DNA from: Halorhodospira halophila
GTDB lineage: Bacteria > Pseudomonadota > Gammaproteobacteria > Nitrococcales > Halorhodospiraceae
Length of the DNA: 64,000 nucleotides
NCBI RefSeq assembly: GCF_016653405.1
Contig: NZ_NHSN01000009.1
Coordinates: forward strand, 46,346-110,345
Reading direction: 5' to 3'
How positions within the stretch are numbered: the stretch's first letter is position 1; every line of letters begins with the position of its first letter. Of this stretch, positions 40,189 through 51,042 are shown piece after piece. The notes below the pieces were generated by a model that saw only the letters and a program-made list of their open reading frames with translations, searched no databases and was not told the origin of the DNA. Both the position numbers and the translations under genes were made by a program.

Positions 40189-41157
40189 GTCCAGCCCCTC
40201 GAACAGCGGGGTCGAAAGATAGCGCTCGGCGCTAGAGGCGAGGATGACCACCAGACGCTGACCGGCCAGCTCCGGGCGCGCGGCCACCCGCACCGCCGCC
40301 GCCAATGCCGCGCCGCTGGAGATCCCGCAGGGAATCCCCTCCAATCGTGCCACACGACGACTCATGGCCAGCGCCTCAGCGTCCTCCACCTGCAGGGTCT
40401 CATCCACCAGCGCGGCATCCAGGGTCTCCGGCAGGAAGCCGGCACCAATGCCCTGCAGACCGTGAGGGCCGGGTGCCCCGCCGGAGAGCACCGGCGAGCC
40501 GGCCGGTTCCACAGCGTAGGCGCGGAACCCCGGCCGACGCTCCTTGAGCAGACCGGCGACCCCGGTCAGCGTACCGCCGGTCCCCACCCCGGCGATCAGC
40601 CCGTCCACAGCGCCACCGGTGTCCCGCCAGATCTCCTCGGCGGTACCACAGCGATGGGCGCGGGGATTGGCCGGATTGCTGAACTGAGCCGGCTGGAAGC
40701 TGTCGGGGATCTCCTCGAGCAGTGCATCGGCCCGGTCGATGGCGCCGCGCATGCCCGCCGCCGGGTCGGTCAGTTCGACCCGGGCGCCGTAGAAGGCGAA
40801 GAGCTTGCGGCGCTCGGTGGACATGTTCGCCGGCATGGTCAGGATCAGCCGATAACCCCGGGCCGCGGCGATGAAGGCCAGACCGATGCCGGTGTTCCCC
40901 GAGGTGGGCTCGATCAGCGTTGAATGCCCCGGCGTGATCCGCCCCTGCGCCTCCGCCGCCTCGATCATGGCCAGGGCGATGCGGTCCTTGACCGAGCTGA
41001 GCGGGTTGAACATCTCGAGCTTGGCCAGCAGCTCGGCGGCGAGCCCCGCCTCGGCGCCCAGCCGCGGCAGGCGCACCAGGGGCGTGCGGCCGATGGTGGC
41101 CACGAAGTCGTCGTAGATCCGCCCGCTTTCCGGCGCGGGCCCCTCCGTCTTTGTCAT
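40177..41157 (-). CDS. cysK: Cysteine synthase (O-acetylserine sulfhydrylase)
   Basis: PLP enzyme making cysteine from O-acetylserine and sulfide. The 326-residue protein has IGRTPLVRLPRL, the PLP Lys in NPLSSVKDRIALAM, the substrate loop EPTSGNTGIGLAFIAA, GVGTGGTLTGV and the C-terminal PCGISSGAALAAAV. CysK versus CysM cannot be settled by eye. ATG 41157 with GGGGAGGT upstream. Convergent with putA across element A; divergent from phaB. Confidence 0.95.
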   Translation of the reverse strand: MTKTEGPAPESGRIYDDFVATIGRTPLVRLPRLGAEAGLAAELLAKLEMFNPLSSVKDRIALAMIEAAEAQGRITPGHSTLIEPTSGNTGIGLAFIAAARGYRLILTMPANMSTERRKLFAFYGARVELTDPAAGMRGAIDRADALLEEIPDSFQPAQFSNPANPRAHRCGTAEEIWRDTGGAVDGLIAGVGTGGTLTGVAGLLKERRPGFRAYAVEPAGSPVLSGGAPGPHGLQGIGAGFLPETLDAALVDETLQVEDAEALAMSRRVARLEGIPCGISSGAALAAAVRVAARPELAGQRLVVILASSAERYLSTPLFEGLDDEA

Positions 41158-41234
41158 TCCACCTCCCCAAAAAAGGATTCGCAGGAGCGTTTCCATCCCG
41201 CAGCATAACCCACCGCCACGCTGCGCTGCGTCAT

Positions 41235-41262
41235 TTGCAAAAGGATGCATAGCCCCTATTCT
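41235..41262 (+). promoter_or_regulatory. Sigma70-type promoter for phaB
   Basis: TTGCAA, 16 bases, TATTCT, 81 bp upstream of the phaB ATG. Moderate match to both boxes. Confidence 0.45.
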
Positions 41263-41342
41263 GGGGAAAAAGCCGCAGGCAGCCGCTCCTGCCAAGGCGG
41301 CACGACCACGGACAAGGAACGGCATCGAAGGGGGAGAACCTT

Positions 41343-42089
<747 letters not shown>

Positions 42090-42097
42090 TCGCCGGT

Positions 42098-42124
42098 GGC
42101 GGGGGCGGCCCCGCCGCCCCCGCC
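42098..42124. terminator. Bidirectional terminator-like hairpin
   Basis: GGCGGGGGCGGC and GCCGCCCCCGCC form a perfect 12-bp stem with a 3-nt loop between converging phaB and the ComEA-like gene. Confidence 0.7.
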
Positions 42125-42133
42125 TTCACCGCC

Positions 42134-42430
42134 CTAGTTGGCGTCCTCCACCCGGATCCGTTCCCGGTTGTCCTCCACGTTCGCCGGGCCCACGCCGCTG
42201 ACGCGACTGAGGTCGTCGGCATCCCGGAAGGGACCGTTGGCCTCGCGCTCCTCGACGATCTCGGCCGCCCGCACTTCGCCGACGCCGGTCAGCCCGGCGG
42301 CGAGTTCTTCGGCACCGGCTTCATTGATGTCCACGCCCCCGGCGGCCTGGACAGCCCCGGCGGTGAGCGTGAGTGCGGTGAGGGTCGCGGGGATGGACGC
42401 GCGGATAGCGCCGCTGAGTTGCTCAGGCAT
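42134..42430 (-). CDS. ComEA-like helix-hairpin-helix DNA-binding protein
   Basis: 98-residue exported protein: signal peptide (IPATLTALTLTAGAVQA), then a double helix-hairpin-helix domain (VDINEAGAEELAAGLTGVGEVRAAEIVEEREANGPFRDADDLSRVSGVGPANVEDN). In Gram-negatives such short ComEA proteins bind incoming DNA in the periplasm during transformation. The usual ComEA hairpin is Asp/Glu-enriched here, in keeping with a halophile. ATG 42430 with AGGAGG 8 bp upstream. Confidence 0.9.
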   Translation of the reverse strand: MPEQLSGAIRASIPATLTALTLTAGAVQAAGGVDINEAGAEELAAGLTGVGEVRAAEIVEEREANGPFRDADDLSRVSGVGPANVEDNRERIRVEDAN

Positions 42431-42461
42431 GTCGGATCCTCCTTGATGCTTGTGCCTGTAA

Positions 42462-42480
42462 GTCGCCACTCCCTGGCGAC
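42462..42480. other. Leader hairpin upstream of the ComEA-like gene
   Basis: GTCGCCA, five bases, TGGCGAC: perfect 7-bp stem, 32 bp before the ATG at 42430, in the 130-bp gap to pyrF. Could be the end of the pyrF transcript or a leader element. Confidence 0.4.
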
Positions 42481-42560
42481 GGACGACACCGTCTTGCGAC
42501 GGCGTCGGTATTAATGTAGCAGCCCACCCCGGCCGGGCCAATCGGGGACGGCGCCGGCGT

Positions 42561-43271
42561 TCACCCGGCGGCGGCAATCTCGGCGCCGATCCCGGCGGCG
42601 GCGGCGGCAGGATCGTCGGCGGCGGTGATCGGGCGGCCGACGACCAGGTAATCACATCCGGCGGCCACCGCCGCAGCCGGGGTGGCGATGCGCTGCTGAT
42701 CCCCGACCGCCGCCCCGGCCGGACGCACGCCGGGGGTGACCCGAAGCAGGCCACCGCCGAAGCGCTCACCGATGGCTGCGGCCTCCTCCGGCGAGCAGAC
42801 CACGCCATCGAGCCCGCTGGAACGGGCCAGCCCGGCCAGCCGCAGCACCGCCTCACGCGGCGGCCCGGCCAGGCCGATCTCCTCGAGGGTGGCGGCGTCG
42901 TGGCTGGTCAGCACGGTGACCGCCGTGAGCAGGGTCTGCCCGTCGGCAGCCGCCACCGCCTCGCCGGCGGCCTCGAGCATCCGCCGTCCGCCGAGGGCGT
43001 GGACGTTGACCATCCAGACGCCGAGTTCCGCCGCCGCACGGCAGGCACCGGCCACGGTATTGGGGATATCGTGGTACTTGAGGTCGAGGAAGACCTCGAA
43101 CCCCCGCCCCTGGAGTCGCTCCACCAGCTGCGGTCCGGCGCGGGTGAACAGCTCCTTACCCACCTTCAGCCGACACAGCCGCGGATCGAGCTGCGCGGCC
43201 AGGGCCTCGGCCGGGGCCGCAGCGGGGAAGTCCAACGCCACGATCAGTCGCGGCCCGGCAGGTACGTTCAT
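42561..43271 (-). CDS. pyrF: Orotidine-5'-phosphate decarboxylase
   Basis: Last step of UMP synthesis. 236 residues, with [32 protein letters not shown], the catalytic Asp-Lys-Asp set in [46 protein letters not shown] and [18 protein letters not shown] 43271 overlaps the lapB stop (ATGA) with GGAGGG 3 bp upstream; the frame continues into lapB but without family sequence. End of the long leftward gene run. Confidence 0.97.
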   Translation of the reverse strand: MNVPAGPRLIVALDFPAAAPAEALAAQLDPRLCRLKVGKELFTRAGPQLVERLQGRGFEVFLDLKYHDIPNTVAGACRAAAELGVWMVNVHALGGRRMLEAAGEAVAAADGQTLLTAVTVLTSHDAATLEEIGLAGPPREAVLRLAGLARSSGLDGVVCSPEEAAAIGERFGGGLLRVTPGVRPAGAAVGDQQRIATPAAAVAAGCDYLVVGRPITAADDPAAAAAGIGAEIAAAG

Positions 43272-44437
43272 CCGCCCTCCGTCTCGTTCTGCGGTCGAAT
43301 GCTCGCCCAGCTCTGGCAGCCGGGGCACTGCCAGAACAGGGTCCGCCCCGAGAAACCGCAGCGCCGGCAGCGGTAGAGGGCGCGACCGGCCTCCAGCTTC
43401 TCGAAGAGATCGAGCAGGATCTGCATCTCGCGCGGGTCGATGGGCTCACCCACCGAGTGGGTCAGCGCCACCAGGCGGCGGATGCCGTCCAGCGAGGGCT
43501 GCCGGCGCAGCATCAGCGTCAGCTCGCGGATCGCCGCCTGCGTGCCGCGGCGCTCACGGATGACCTCGGCCAGGCGGACCATCAGGCGGCCGTCCGGCAT
43601 GCGCGTGACCGTATCCCGCAGGAAGGTCTCCATCTGCCCCGGGCGCCCCAGCCCGCGGTAGGCGGCGGCCAGGCCGTCGAGGATCTCGGGCAGCAGCGCC
43701 GGATCCTGCGTACCCACCGCCTCATACGCCTTGACCGCGGCCTTGTAGCGTCCCAGCTCGCGCTCCAGGTCACCGAGGAGCATGTTCGCCCGGGCACAGT
43801 CCGGGTCGGCACTCAGCGCCCGGCGTAGCGCCTTGCGGGCGTGCTCGGTGTACCCCCGGCTCAGGGCGTGGGCGGCCTGCTCGCAGCGCAACTGGCCGAT
43901 CCGGACCCGATAGTCGCCCTCGCCCACCCGCTCCAGGTGCTCGGCGGTCTCGATGGCGCGGTCCCATTCGCGCTCATGCTCGTAGATGGTCAGCAGCCGG
44001 CGCAGGGCCTGATCGACGTGGGCGTCCTGCTCCACCACCTCCTGGAAGAGCTTCTCGGCCCGGTCGAAGACCCCTGCCTTCATGTAGTCCTCGCCCAGCG
44101 CGAGCAGCGCGTAGGTGCGCTGGCGTCGGGTCAGCGACGGACGGGCAATGAGGTTCTGGTGGATGCGGATGGCCCGGTCGACCTCGCCCCGCCGACGGAA
44201 GACGCTGCCCAGCGCCAGGTGGGTCTCAGCGGTATCGCTGTCGACCTCGACCATGCGGGTGAACACCTCCAGCGCCTTGTCCCGCTCCTCGTTGAGCAGG
44301 TAGTTGAGGCCCTGGAAGTAAGCATCCGAGATCGGAGGGGAGTAGGAATCGTGGTGCTCGTCACCTCCGCCGCGCCGGCCGATCCACCATCCGGAAAGGG
44401 CGGCTACTGGCAGCAGTAGCCACAGCAGCTCGTGCAT
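43268..44437 (-). CDS. lapB: Lipopolysaccharide assembly protein LapB (YciM)
   Basis: Inner-membrane TPR protein that couples LPS synthesis to export and promotes LpxC turnover by FtsH. 389 residues: N-terminal anchor ([20 protein letters not shown]), a chain of about nine TPR units (from [20 protein letters not shown] to residue ~340) and a C-terminal rubredoxin-type zinc/iron knuckle ([18 protein letters not shown]). Follows lapA by 5 bp, the conserved order. Confidence 0.97.
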   Translation of the reverse strand: MHELLWLLLPVAALSGWWIGRRGGGDEHHDSYSPPISDAYFQGLNYLLNEERDKALEVFTRMVEVDSDTAETHLALGSVFRRRGEVDRAIRIHQNLIARPSLTRRQRTYALLALGEDYMKAGVFDRAEKLFQEVVEQDAHVDQALRRLLTIYEHEREWDRAIETAEHLERVGEGDYRVRIGQLRCEQAAHALSRGYTEHARKALRRALSADPDCARANMLLGDLERELGRYKAAVKAYEAVGTQDPALLPEILDGLAAAYRGLGRPGQMETFLRDTVTRMPDGRLMVRLAEVIRERRGTQAAIRELTLMLRRQPSLDGIRRLVALTHSVGEPIDPREMQILLDLFEKLEAGRALYRCRRCGFSGRTLFWQCPGCQSWASIRPQNETEGG

Positions 44438-44442
44438 CGGGG

Positions 44443-44736
44443 TCAGTCACTGTCTCCCAGCGGCACGCGGCGCATGGCCTGCAGCTGCCGCTCGGCGTAG
44501 CCGAGCTGCCGCCGGAGCCGGGAGACTTCGCGGCGACGGCGCCAGACGGCGCCGATGCTGGTCAGGGCGCCGAGGGCGGCGCCGACGATGAGCGTGATCA
44601 CCAGGGCCACGGACAGCGCCACCTGGAACTCCGCGAAGAAGACATCCACGGCGACCGGATCCGCATTCAGCACGGAGAAGGCAAGCCCGATAAGAATGAT
44701 CAGAAGGATACCGATGATGGCGAATATGCGTCGCAT
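44443..44736 (-). CDS. lapA: Lipopolysaccharide assembly protein LapA (DUF1049)
   Basis: Small membrane protein acting with LapB in LPS assembly. 97 residues: two hydrophobic helices (IFAIIGILLIILIGLAFSVLN and LSVALVITLIVGAALGALTSI) separated by the family motif NADPVAVDVFFAEFQV, then a basic coiled-coil tail (WRRRREVSRLRRQLGYAERQLQAM). Lies between ihfB and lapB, as in other gammaproteobacteria. Confidence 0.95.
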   Translation of the reverse strand: MRRIFAIIGILLIILIGLAFSVLNADPVAVDVFFAEFQVALSVALVITLIVGAALGALTSIGAVWRRRREVSRLRRQLGYAERQLQAMRRVPLGDSD

Positions 44737-44770
44737 GGGCCGGCTCTCACCCTCTATGGCTGGAAACGAT

Positions 44771-45079
44771 TCACTGCGAGCGCAGCGGCGCCTGGTGGCG
44801 GCTGCTGTTTACGCGCTCCCGCAGCTCCTTACCCGGCTTGAAGTGTGGCACGTACTTGGCTGGCAGCGCCACGGGTTCTCCGGTCTTGGGGTTGCGGCCC
44901 ATCCGCGCTGGGCGGTGGTGGAGGGAAAAGCTCCCGAAGCCGCGGATCTCGATCCGCTCGCCGTTGGCCAGGGTCTCGCTCATGTGCTCGAGCATCTTCT
45001 TGACCGCGTCTTCAACGTCCTTGTGAGCCAGATGCGGCTGCTTGGACGCAATGGCCTCAATGAGCTCGGACTTCGTCAT
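44771..45079 (-). CDS. ihfB: Integration host factor beta subunit
   Basis: DNA-bending nucleoid protein, heterodimer with IhfA; among other roles it assists sigma54 promoters, several of which occur in this window. 102 residues: [30 protein letters not shown], then the DNA-binding arm [25 protein letters not shown] with the intercalating Pro, and [17 protein letters not shown]. Lies downstream of rpsA after a GC hairpin. Confidence 0.98.
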   Translation of the reverse strand: MTKSELIEAIASKQPHLAHKDVEDAVKKMLEHMSETLANGERIEIRGFGSFSLHHRPARMGRNPKTGEPVALPAKYVPHFKPGKELRERVNSSRHQAPLRSQ

Positions 45080-45118
45080 GGGTCGGGGGTCTCTGCTTGC
45101 TGGCTCGGATCGGCGGGA

Positions 45119-45141
45119 CCGGGGGGCGCACGGCCCCCCGG
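45119..45141 (-). terminator. GC hairpin between rpsA and ihfB
   Basis: CCGGGGGGC, five bases, GCCCCCCGG: perfect 9-bp stem just after the rpsA stop. No U-tract; may only attenuate read-through to ihfB. Confidence 0.55.
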
Positions 45142-45152
45142 GGTCACCGGAC

Positions 45153-46835
45153 TCAGTTGTCCTGGTTGCCCTTCATCTGCTCCTTGAGCAGATCGCCGAG
45201 CTGCGTGGTGCCGGCACTCGGCCCCGGGCGGGCGTGCTCCTGCACCGCCACCTGCTCCTCCTCGGCCTCCTGGGCACGCAGGGAGAGGTTGACCGTGCGG
45301 TTGCGACGATCGACGCCGACGAACTTGGCCTCGAGCTCCTGCCCCTCCTCAAGGACCGAGCGGGCGTCCTCGACGCGCTCCTTGGCCAGGTCCGAGGCGC
45401 GGATGTAGCCCTCGACACCGCCGCCGACGTCCAGGGTCGCGCCCTTGGCCTCGACGGAGAGGATCTTGGCCTTGACCGTGGCGCCCTTCTGGTGGTCGGC
45501 CAGCCACTGGCTCAGCGGATCCTGCTCCAGCTGCTTGATGCCCAGCGAGATGCGCTCACGCTCGGGGTCGATCGACAGGACGACGGTCTCGACCTCCTCG
45601 CCCTTGCGGTAGTTGCGCACCGCCTCCTCGCCGGCCTCGTCCCAGGACAGGTCGGAGAGGTGAACCAGGCCGTCGATGCCGCCCTCCAGGCCGACGAAGA
45701 TGCCGAAATCGGTGATCGACTTGATCTGACCGACGACGCGATCGCCCTTGGCGTATTTGGCGGCGAACTCATCCCACGGGTTCGGCTGACACTGCTTCAT
45801 ACCCAGCGAGATGCGGCGGCGCTCCTCGTCGATGTCGAGGATCATCACCTCGACGTCGTCGCCGACCGCAACCAGCTTCGCCGGATTGACGTTCTTGTTG
45901 GTCCAGTCCATCTCGGAGACGTGGACCAGGCCCTCGACGCCCTCCTCGATCTCGACGAAGCAGCCGTACTCGGTGATGTTGGTGACCTTGCCCGGCACGC
46001 GCGCCCCCTCCGGGTAGCGCTGCGCGATGGCCTCCCACGGGTCAGCGCCGAGCTGCTTGAGGCCGAGCGAGACGCGGTTGCGCTCGCGGTCGAACTTGAG
46101 CACCTTGACCTCGATCTCCTGGCCGACCTCGACCACCTCCGAGGGGTTCTTGACCCGGCGCCAGGCCATGTCGGTGATGTGCAGCAGGCCGTCGATGCCG
46201 CCGAGGTCGACGAAGGCGCCGTAGTCGGTCAGGTTCTTGACGATGCCCTTGAGGGTCTCGCCCTCCTGGAGCTTCTCGAGCAGGGCCTCGCGCTCGGCGC
46301 TGTACTCCTCCTCGACCACCGCGCGGCGGGAGACCACCACGTTGTTGCGACGGGCATCGAGCTTGATGACCTTGAACTCGAGGTCCTTGCCTTCCAGATA
46401 GGTGGTGTCGCGCACGGGGCGGATGTCCACCAGGGAGCCGGGCAGGAAGGCGCGGATGTGGCCCAGATCGACGGTGAAACCGCCCTTGACCTTGCCGCTG
46501 ATCTGACCGGACACGGTCTCGCTGTTCTCGTAGGCCTTCTCGAGGGCACGCCAGGCGTAGGCGCGCTTGGCCCGCTCGCGGGAGAGCCGCGTTTCGCCGA
46601 AGCCGTCCTCGACGGTGTCGAGGGCCACCTCGACCTCGTCGCCGACGTTCACCTCCAGGTTCCCGGCCTCGTCATAGAACTGCGAGACAGGGATCACCGC
46701 CTCGGACTTGAGGCCGGCGTTGACGATCACGTCCTCGTTGTCGATCCCCACGACCTTCGCCGTAACAATGGCGCCAGGCCGCATATCGGTGTTCGCAAGG
46801 CTCTCCTCAAAGAGTTCCGCAAAGCTTTCGGTCAT
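45153..46835 (-). CDS. rpsA: 30S ribosomal protein S1
   Basis: Binds mRNA at the 30S platform and is needed for initiation on most messages. 560 residues with six S1/OB-fold repeats; clear units include [61 protein letters not shown] and [31 protein letters not shown]. Length is normal for gammaproteobacteria. Downstream of cmk after a 138-bp gap that may hold its own promoter (a TTTAATA stretch near 46914-46920). Confidence 0.99.
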   Translation of the reverse strand: MTESFAELFEESLANTDMRPGAIVTAKVVGIDNEDVIVNAGLKSEAVIPVSQFYDEAGNLEVNVGDEVEVALDTVEDGFGETRLSRERAKRAYAWRALEKAYENSETVSGQISGKVKGGFTVDLGHIRAFLPGSLVDIRPVRDTTYLEGKDLEFKVIKLDARRNNVVVSRRAVVEEEYSAEREALLEKLQEGETLKGIVKNLTDYGAFVDLGGIDGLLHITDMAWRRVKNPSEVVEVGQEIEVKVLKFDRERNRVSLGLKQLGADPWEAIAQRYPEGARVPGKVTNITEYGCFVEIEEGVEGLVHVSEMDWTNKNVNPAKLVAVGDDVEVMILDIDEERRRISLGMKQCQPNPWDEFAAKYAKGDRVVGQIKSITDFGIFVGLEGGIDGLVHLSDLSWDEAGEEAVRNYRKGEEVETVVLSIDPERERISLGIKQLEQDPLSQWLADHQKGATVKAKILSVEAKGATLDVGGGVEGYIRASDLAKERVEDARSVLEEGQELEAKFVGVDRRNRTVNLSLRAQEAEEEQVAVQEHARPGPSAGTTQLGDLLKEQMKGNQDN

Positions 46836-46973
46836 CGCTCAGTCGATCCAGGACCGTGTCACGGTCAGTTGTTGGTGGTGGATTTCGGCGGCCACGGCCG
46901 CCGGCCCTTCCTTTAATACGATTTACGGCCGCCTGCCACCCCGCGGGGGGCGGCGGCGACGCGCTTGTGCCGA

Positions 46974-47657
46974 TTATCCCAGCCGTCCCCGCACTTGCGC
47001 CAGTACCCGTTCGATCACCGTTTCGATGGCCAGGCCAGTGGTATCGAGGTATTCGGCGTCCGGGGCGGGCTTCAGTGGCGCCGTGGTACGGGAGGCGTCG
47101 CGTCGGTCTCGCTCGGCTATCTCTTCCGACAGGCTCGCAAGGCTAACATCGGCCCCCTGCTCCTTCAACTGGTTATAGCGCCGCCGCGCGCGCTCCTCGG
47201 CGCTGGCGGTGAGAAAGACCTTCACCGGCGCGTCGGGGAAGACCACGGTGCCCATATCGCGGCCGTCGGCCACCAGCCCCGGGGGGCGGCGGAAGTCGCG
47301 CTGACGCTGCAGGAGGGCGTCACGCACCGCCTGCAGAGCCGCCACCTGCGAGGCCAGGGCCCCGGTGGTCTCGGTGCGCAGCTCGGCCGAGACGTCGTCG
47401 CCGTCGAGGAGGATCCGCTCCGCCCCGTCGGCGACCCGAAACTCCGCCGGCAGCACGGCCGCCAGCTCGGCGGCCCGCGGCGCATCGTCGGCGGCCACAC
47501 CCTGGCGCTGGCAGTAGAGCCCGGTCAGGCGGTAGAGCGCACCGCTGTCCAGGAAATGCCAGCCGAGGGCAAGCACCACGGCCTTGGCCACGGTGCCCTT
47601 TCCGGCCCCGCTGGGGCCGTCGATGGCAAGTACGGGAGGGGGATTGGTCTGGGTCAT
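46974..47657 (-). CDS. cmk: Cytidylate kinase
   Basis: Phosphorylates CMP and dCMP. 227 residues: P-loop [32 protein letters not shown], the substrate segment [37 protein letters not shown], and the C-terminal [17 protein letters not shown]. 27 bp after aroA and upstream of rpsA, the conserved order. Confidence 0.98.
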   Translation of the reverse strand: MTQTNPPPVLAIDGPSGAGKGTVAKAVVLALGWHFLDSGALYRLTGLYCQRQGVAADDAPRAAELAAVLPAEFRVADGAERILLDGDDVSAELRTETTGALASQVAALQAVRDALLQRQRDFRRPPGLVADGRDMGTVVFPDAPVKVFLTASAEERARRRYNQLKEQGADVSLASLSEEIAERDRRDASRTTAPLKPAPDAEYLDTTGLAIETVIERVLAQVRGRLG

Positions 47658-47684
47658 GAAGTTTCAGGTTTCGACGGTTAGGGT

Positions 47685-49025
47685 TCAGGGGGTATGGGCG
47701 GGCCCGGCGTCGACCTCCACCCCCATCCCCAGCCGGCGCAGCAGTTCCACAAAACCGGGGAAGGAGGTGCGCACGTTCTCGCAGGACTCGATCGCCACCG
47801 GGGCCTCGGCACGCAGGGCGGCGATGGCGAAGGCCATGGCGATGCGGTGGTCGGTATGACTGTGCACCTGCCCACCGTCGAGCACCGGCCGGCCGACGAT
47901 GCGGGCCCCATCCTCGCGAGGCTCGACCGTCACCCCCAGCGCCTGCAGGCCCTCGGCCATCACCGCGATGCGGTCGGACTCCTTAACGCGCAGCTCGGCG
48001 GCGCCGGTGAGCAGCGTCTCGCCCTCGGCGCAGGCGGCCGCGATGAACAGCGCCGGGAACTCGTCGATGGCCAGTGGCACCAGCTCCTCGGGGATGGCGA
48101 TGCCACGCAGCCCGGCGGAACGCACCCGCAGGTCCGCCACCGGCTCGCCACCGACCTCGTCGGTACCCAGCACCTCGATATCGGCGCCCATGCGCCGGAG
48201 GATCTCCACCACGCCGGTGCGGGTGGGGTTCCAGCCGACATGGCGCAGGGTCAGGTCCGAGCCCGGGGCAATGCTCGCCGCGACCAGCAGGAAGGCGGCC
48301 GAGGAGATGTCCGCCGGGACGTCGACGCGGGTCCCGTACAGACGCCGCCCGCCCTCCAGGCAGACCGTGGCCAGATCGCGGGAGACCGGGTAACCGAACC
48401 CCTGGAGCATGCGCTCGGTGTGATCGCGGGTGGGGGCCGGCTCGGTGACGCAGGTGTGGCCGGCAGCGCGCATGCCGGCGAGCAGCAGCGCCGATTTCAC
48501 CTGGGCGCTGGCCACCGGCAGCGTGTAATCGATGCCGGTCAGCGGGCTGCCTCCGTGGATGCGCAGCGGAGCGGTGCCGGCCTCGCTGGTGGTGATCCGC
48601 GCGCCCATCTCCGCCAGGGGCTCGGTGACCCGGCGCATCGGGCGACGGTTGAGCGAGGCATCGCCGGTGAGCACGGTGTCGAACGGCAACCCGGCCAGCA
48701 GTCCGGCGAGCAGGCGCATGGAGGTGCCGGAGTTGCCCACGTCCAGCTCGGAGGCCGGCGGACGCAGCCCTTCCCAGCCCACCCCGTGGACCGTCACCGC
48801 GCCGTGCTCCGGACCGTCGATGGCCACGCCGAGGCCGCGGAAGACCTCGATGGTGGCCAGGACATCGGCCCCCTCGAGCAGACCGGTGACCTGCGTGGTG
48901 CCATCGGCCAGGGCGCCGAGCATCACCGCCCGGTGGGAGATCGACTTGTCCCCGGGGACCCGGGCCTCGCCGCGGATCGCCCCGCCCGGGGCGACCCGCC
49001 AGTTCTCGTTTTGCATCGCGCTCAC
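47685..49025 (-). CDS. aroA: 5-enolpyruvylshikimate-3-phosphate synthase
   Basis: Condenses shikimate 3-phosphate with PEP in the shikimate pathway. 446 residues with VPGDKSISHRAVMLGALADG, LDVGNSGTSMRLLAGLLA, LTGDASLNRRPMRRV, and the C-terminal LRVKESDRIAVMAEGL and HTDHRIAMAFA. In Pseudomonas aroA is fused to tyrA; here they are separate, with a GTG start at 49025 overlapping the tyrA stop by 4 bp (ATG 49016 is the alternative). Confidence 0.98.
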   Translation of the reverse strand: MSAMQNENWRVAPGGAIRGEARVPGDKSISHRAVMLGALADGTTQVTGLLEGADVLATIEVFRGLGVAIDGPEHGAVTVHGVGWEGLRPPASELDVGNSGTSMRLLAGLLAGLPFDTVLTGDASLNRRPMRRVTEPLAEMGARITTSEAGTAPLRIHGGSPLTGIDYTLPVASAQVKSALLLAGMRAAGHTCVTEPAPTRDHTERMLQGFGYPVSRDLATVCLEGGRRLYGTRVDVPADISSAAFLLVAASIAPGSDLTLRHVGWNPTRTGVVEILRRMGADIEVLGTDEVGGEPVADLRVRSAGLRGIAIPEELVPLAIDEFPALFIAAACAEGETLLTGAAELRVKESDRIAVMAEGLQALGVTVEPREDGARIVGRPVLDGGQVHSHTDHRIAMAFAIAALRAEAPVAIESCENVRTSFPGFVELLRRLGMGVEVDAGPAHTP

Positions 49026-49897
49026 GAGCGCCCCTCCAGCAAGCGCAGGAAGCCGGCGCGGGCCTCCTGGGCATTCTCGAACACACGCAGGACCCGATCG
49101 TCGTCACCGGCGGCCAGCGCGTCGGTCAGCCGCCCCAGATCCTCCTGGTAGCGGCGCAGTGCCGCGACCACATGCGCCCGGTTGGCGGTGCAGATATCCC
49201 GCCACATGGCCGGATCCGACGAGGCGATGCGGGTGAAGTCGCGGAAACCACCGGCGGCGTACTCAAAGATCTCCTGCCGGTCATCCCAGCCGGCCAGGGC
49301 ATCCACCAGCGCATAGGCGAGCGCGTGCGGCAGATGGGAGGTGGCCGCCAGGACCTCATCGTGGTGATCGGCCTCCATGCGCACGACTTGGGCACCGGCC
49401 GCCCGCCACATGGCCGCGACGCGCTCGACCGCCTCCTCGGGGTTCTCCGCCGTGGGGGTCAGGATGACCCGACGGCGATCGTAGAGTTCGGCGAAGGCGG
49501 CCTCCACGCCGCTGTTCTCGGTGCCGGCGATCGGGTGGCCGGGCACCAGCCACGCCGGCGGCGTCCCGTAGACGGTACGGGCGTCCTCGATCACCGAGCC
49601 CTTGACGCTCCCGGCGTCGGTCACCACGGTACCGGGCTCCACCGCCCCCTCGAGGGCGGCCAGAACCCCGCACATGGCACGCAGCGGCACGCAGATCACC
49701 ACCAGATCGGCGCCTCGAACCGCCTCGGCCGGATCGTGGCAACCGCGGTCGATCACCCCCAACGACCGGGCACGCTCCAGGTTGGCGGCGCTGCGCCCGC
49801 AGCCGACCACCTCCTCCACCGCCGCATGGCGGCGCAGGGACAGGGCCAGCGATCCACCGATCAGGCCCACGCCGATGATCGCCAGGCGCCGGATCAC
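49022..49897 (-). CDS. tyrA: Prephenate/arogenate dehydrogenase TyrA
   Basis: NAD(P)-dependent oxidative decarboxylation of prephenate (or arogenate) toward tyrosine. 291 residues: Rossmann motif LAIIGVGLIGGSLALSLR, VVICVPLRAMCGVL, VVTDAGSVKGSV, the catalytic region VPGHPIAGTENSGVEAA and the helical C-terminal dimerisation domain (HLPHALAYALVDAL, GGFRDFTRIASSDPAMWRDI). The GTG at 49897 has GGAGGT 5 bp upstream and overlaps the hisC stop by 4 bp; the frame runs on upstream but lacks family sequence. Confidence 0.97.
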   Translation of the reverse strand: MIRRLAIIGVGLIGGSLALSLRRHAAVEEVVGCGRSAANLERARSLGVIDRGCHDPAEAVRGADLVVICVPLRAMCGVLAALEGAVEPGTVVTDAGSVKGSVIEDARTVYGTPPAWLVPGHPIAGTENSGVEAAFAELYDRRRVILTPTAENPEEAVERVAAMWRAAGAQVVRMEADHHDEVLAATSHLPHALAYALVDALAGWDDRQEIFEYAAGGFRDFTRIASSDPAMWRDICTANRAHVVAALRRYQEDLGRLTDALAAGDDDRVLRVFENAQEARAGFLRLLEGRS

Positions 49898-51039
49898 GCC
49901 GTACCTCCGTGCAACTGCCGGGAGAGCGCGGCCAGGAAGGTGCGGTTCTCCACCGGCGTGCCCACGCTCACACGCAGGTGCCCGGGCAGGTCGTAGGCGT
50001 CCACCGGGCGGACGATAACCCCGCTGCGCAGCAGCCCCTCGTTGAGCTCCGCCGCCCGATCCCCTGCGTCGAAGGTCAGGAAGTTGCCGGCGGACGGCAG
50101 CGGGGCGAAGCCCAACTCCTCCAGGCCGCGGCGCAGTACCGCGCGCTGCTCGGTGTTGAGCGCCACCGAACGCTCCAGGTACTCGCAGTCGGCCAGCGAC
50201 GCGACCGCCGCCGCCTGGGCCGGGCCCGAGCAGTTGAACGGCTGGCGCACGCGGTTCATCAGCTCGGCAACCGCCGGATGCGACAGGGCGTAGCCGGCCC
50301 GCAGGCCGCCGAGGCCGTGGACCTTCGAGAAGCTGCGGGTGACGATGAGATTCGGGTAATCGTCGAGCCAACGACTGGCATCGGGGTAGTCCGCCTCCTC
50401 CACCGCGTACTCGAAGTACGCCTCGTCGACCACCGCCAGGGTCGTCGCCGGCACGGCGTCGAGAAACCGGCGCAGCGCCTCGCCCCCGACCCAGGTGCCG
50501 GTCGGGTTATTGGGGTTGGCGACGAAGACCACCTGGACCGATTCGTCCGTGGCGGCGGCCATCGCCTCCAGGTCGTGGCCGCGGGGCTGCTCCGGGTGCC
50601 CGGCGGGTAACGCCGGTACCACCCGGGCCTCGGCCCCCGCCGCCTGGGTCACGATCGGGTAGACGGCGAAGGCGTGGGCCGAGAAGACTGCGCGGCGTCC
50701 AGGGCCGAGAAAGGTCTGCGCCACGAGGGCGAGGACATCGTTGGAGCCGTTGCCCAGCGTCACCCGCCCCGGATCCACCCCGTGGCGCTCGCCGATGGCG
50801 TGCCGGAGTTCGAAGCCGTTGCCGTCCGGGTAGCGGTGACCGGCCTGGACCGCGGCGGTGGCGGCCTCCGCCGCCCGCGGCGAGGGCCCCAGCGGGTTCT
50901 CGTTGGAGGCGAGCTTGATCACCTCCTCGACACCGTAGTCGCGGCGCAGCTCTTCAATGGGCTTGCCGGGTTCATACGGGGCAAGCCCGCGTACACCCGG
51001 ATTGGCCAGATCGAGAAATGCGGATTCGGATGCAGCCAT
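49894..51039 (-). CDS. hisC: Histidinol-phosphate aminotransferase
   Basis: PLP enzyme of histidine synthesis; in this aromatic operon it may also transaminate aromatic keto acids. 381 residues with IKLASNENPLGPSPRA, RYPDGNGFELRHAIGE, FVANPNNPTGTWV, VVDEAYFEYA and the PLP Lys in TRSFSKVHGLGGLRAGY. Between pheA (3 bp upstream) and tyrA (4-bp overlap). Confidence 0.96.
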   Translation of the reverse strand: MAASESAFLDLANPGVRGLAPYEPGKPIEELRRDYGVEEVIKLASNENPLGPSPRAAEAATAAVQAGHRYPDGNGFELRHAIGERHGVDPGRVTLGNGSNDVLALVAQTFLGPGRRAVFSAHAFAVYPIVTQAAGAEARVVPALPAGHPEQPRGHDLEAMAAATDESVQVVFVANPNNPTGTWVGGEALRRFLDAVPATTLAVVDEAYFEYAVEEADYPDASRWLDDYPNLIVTRSFSKVHGLGGLRAGYALSHPAVAELMNRVRQPFNCSGPAQAAAVASLADCEYLERSVALNTEQRAVLRRGLEELGFAPLPSAGNFLTFDAGDRAAELNEGLLRSGVIVRPVDAYDLPGHLRVSVGTPVENRTFLAALSRQLHGGTA

Positions 51040-51042
51040 GGA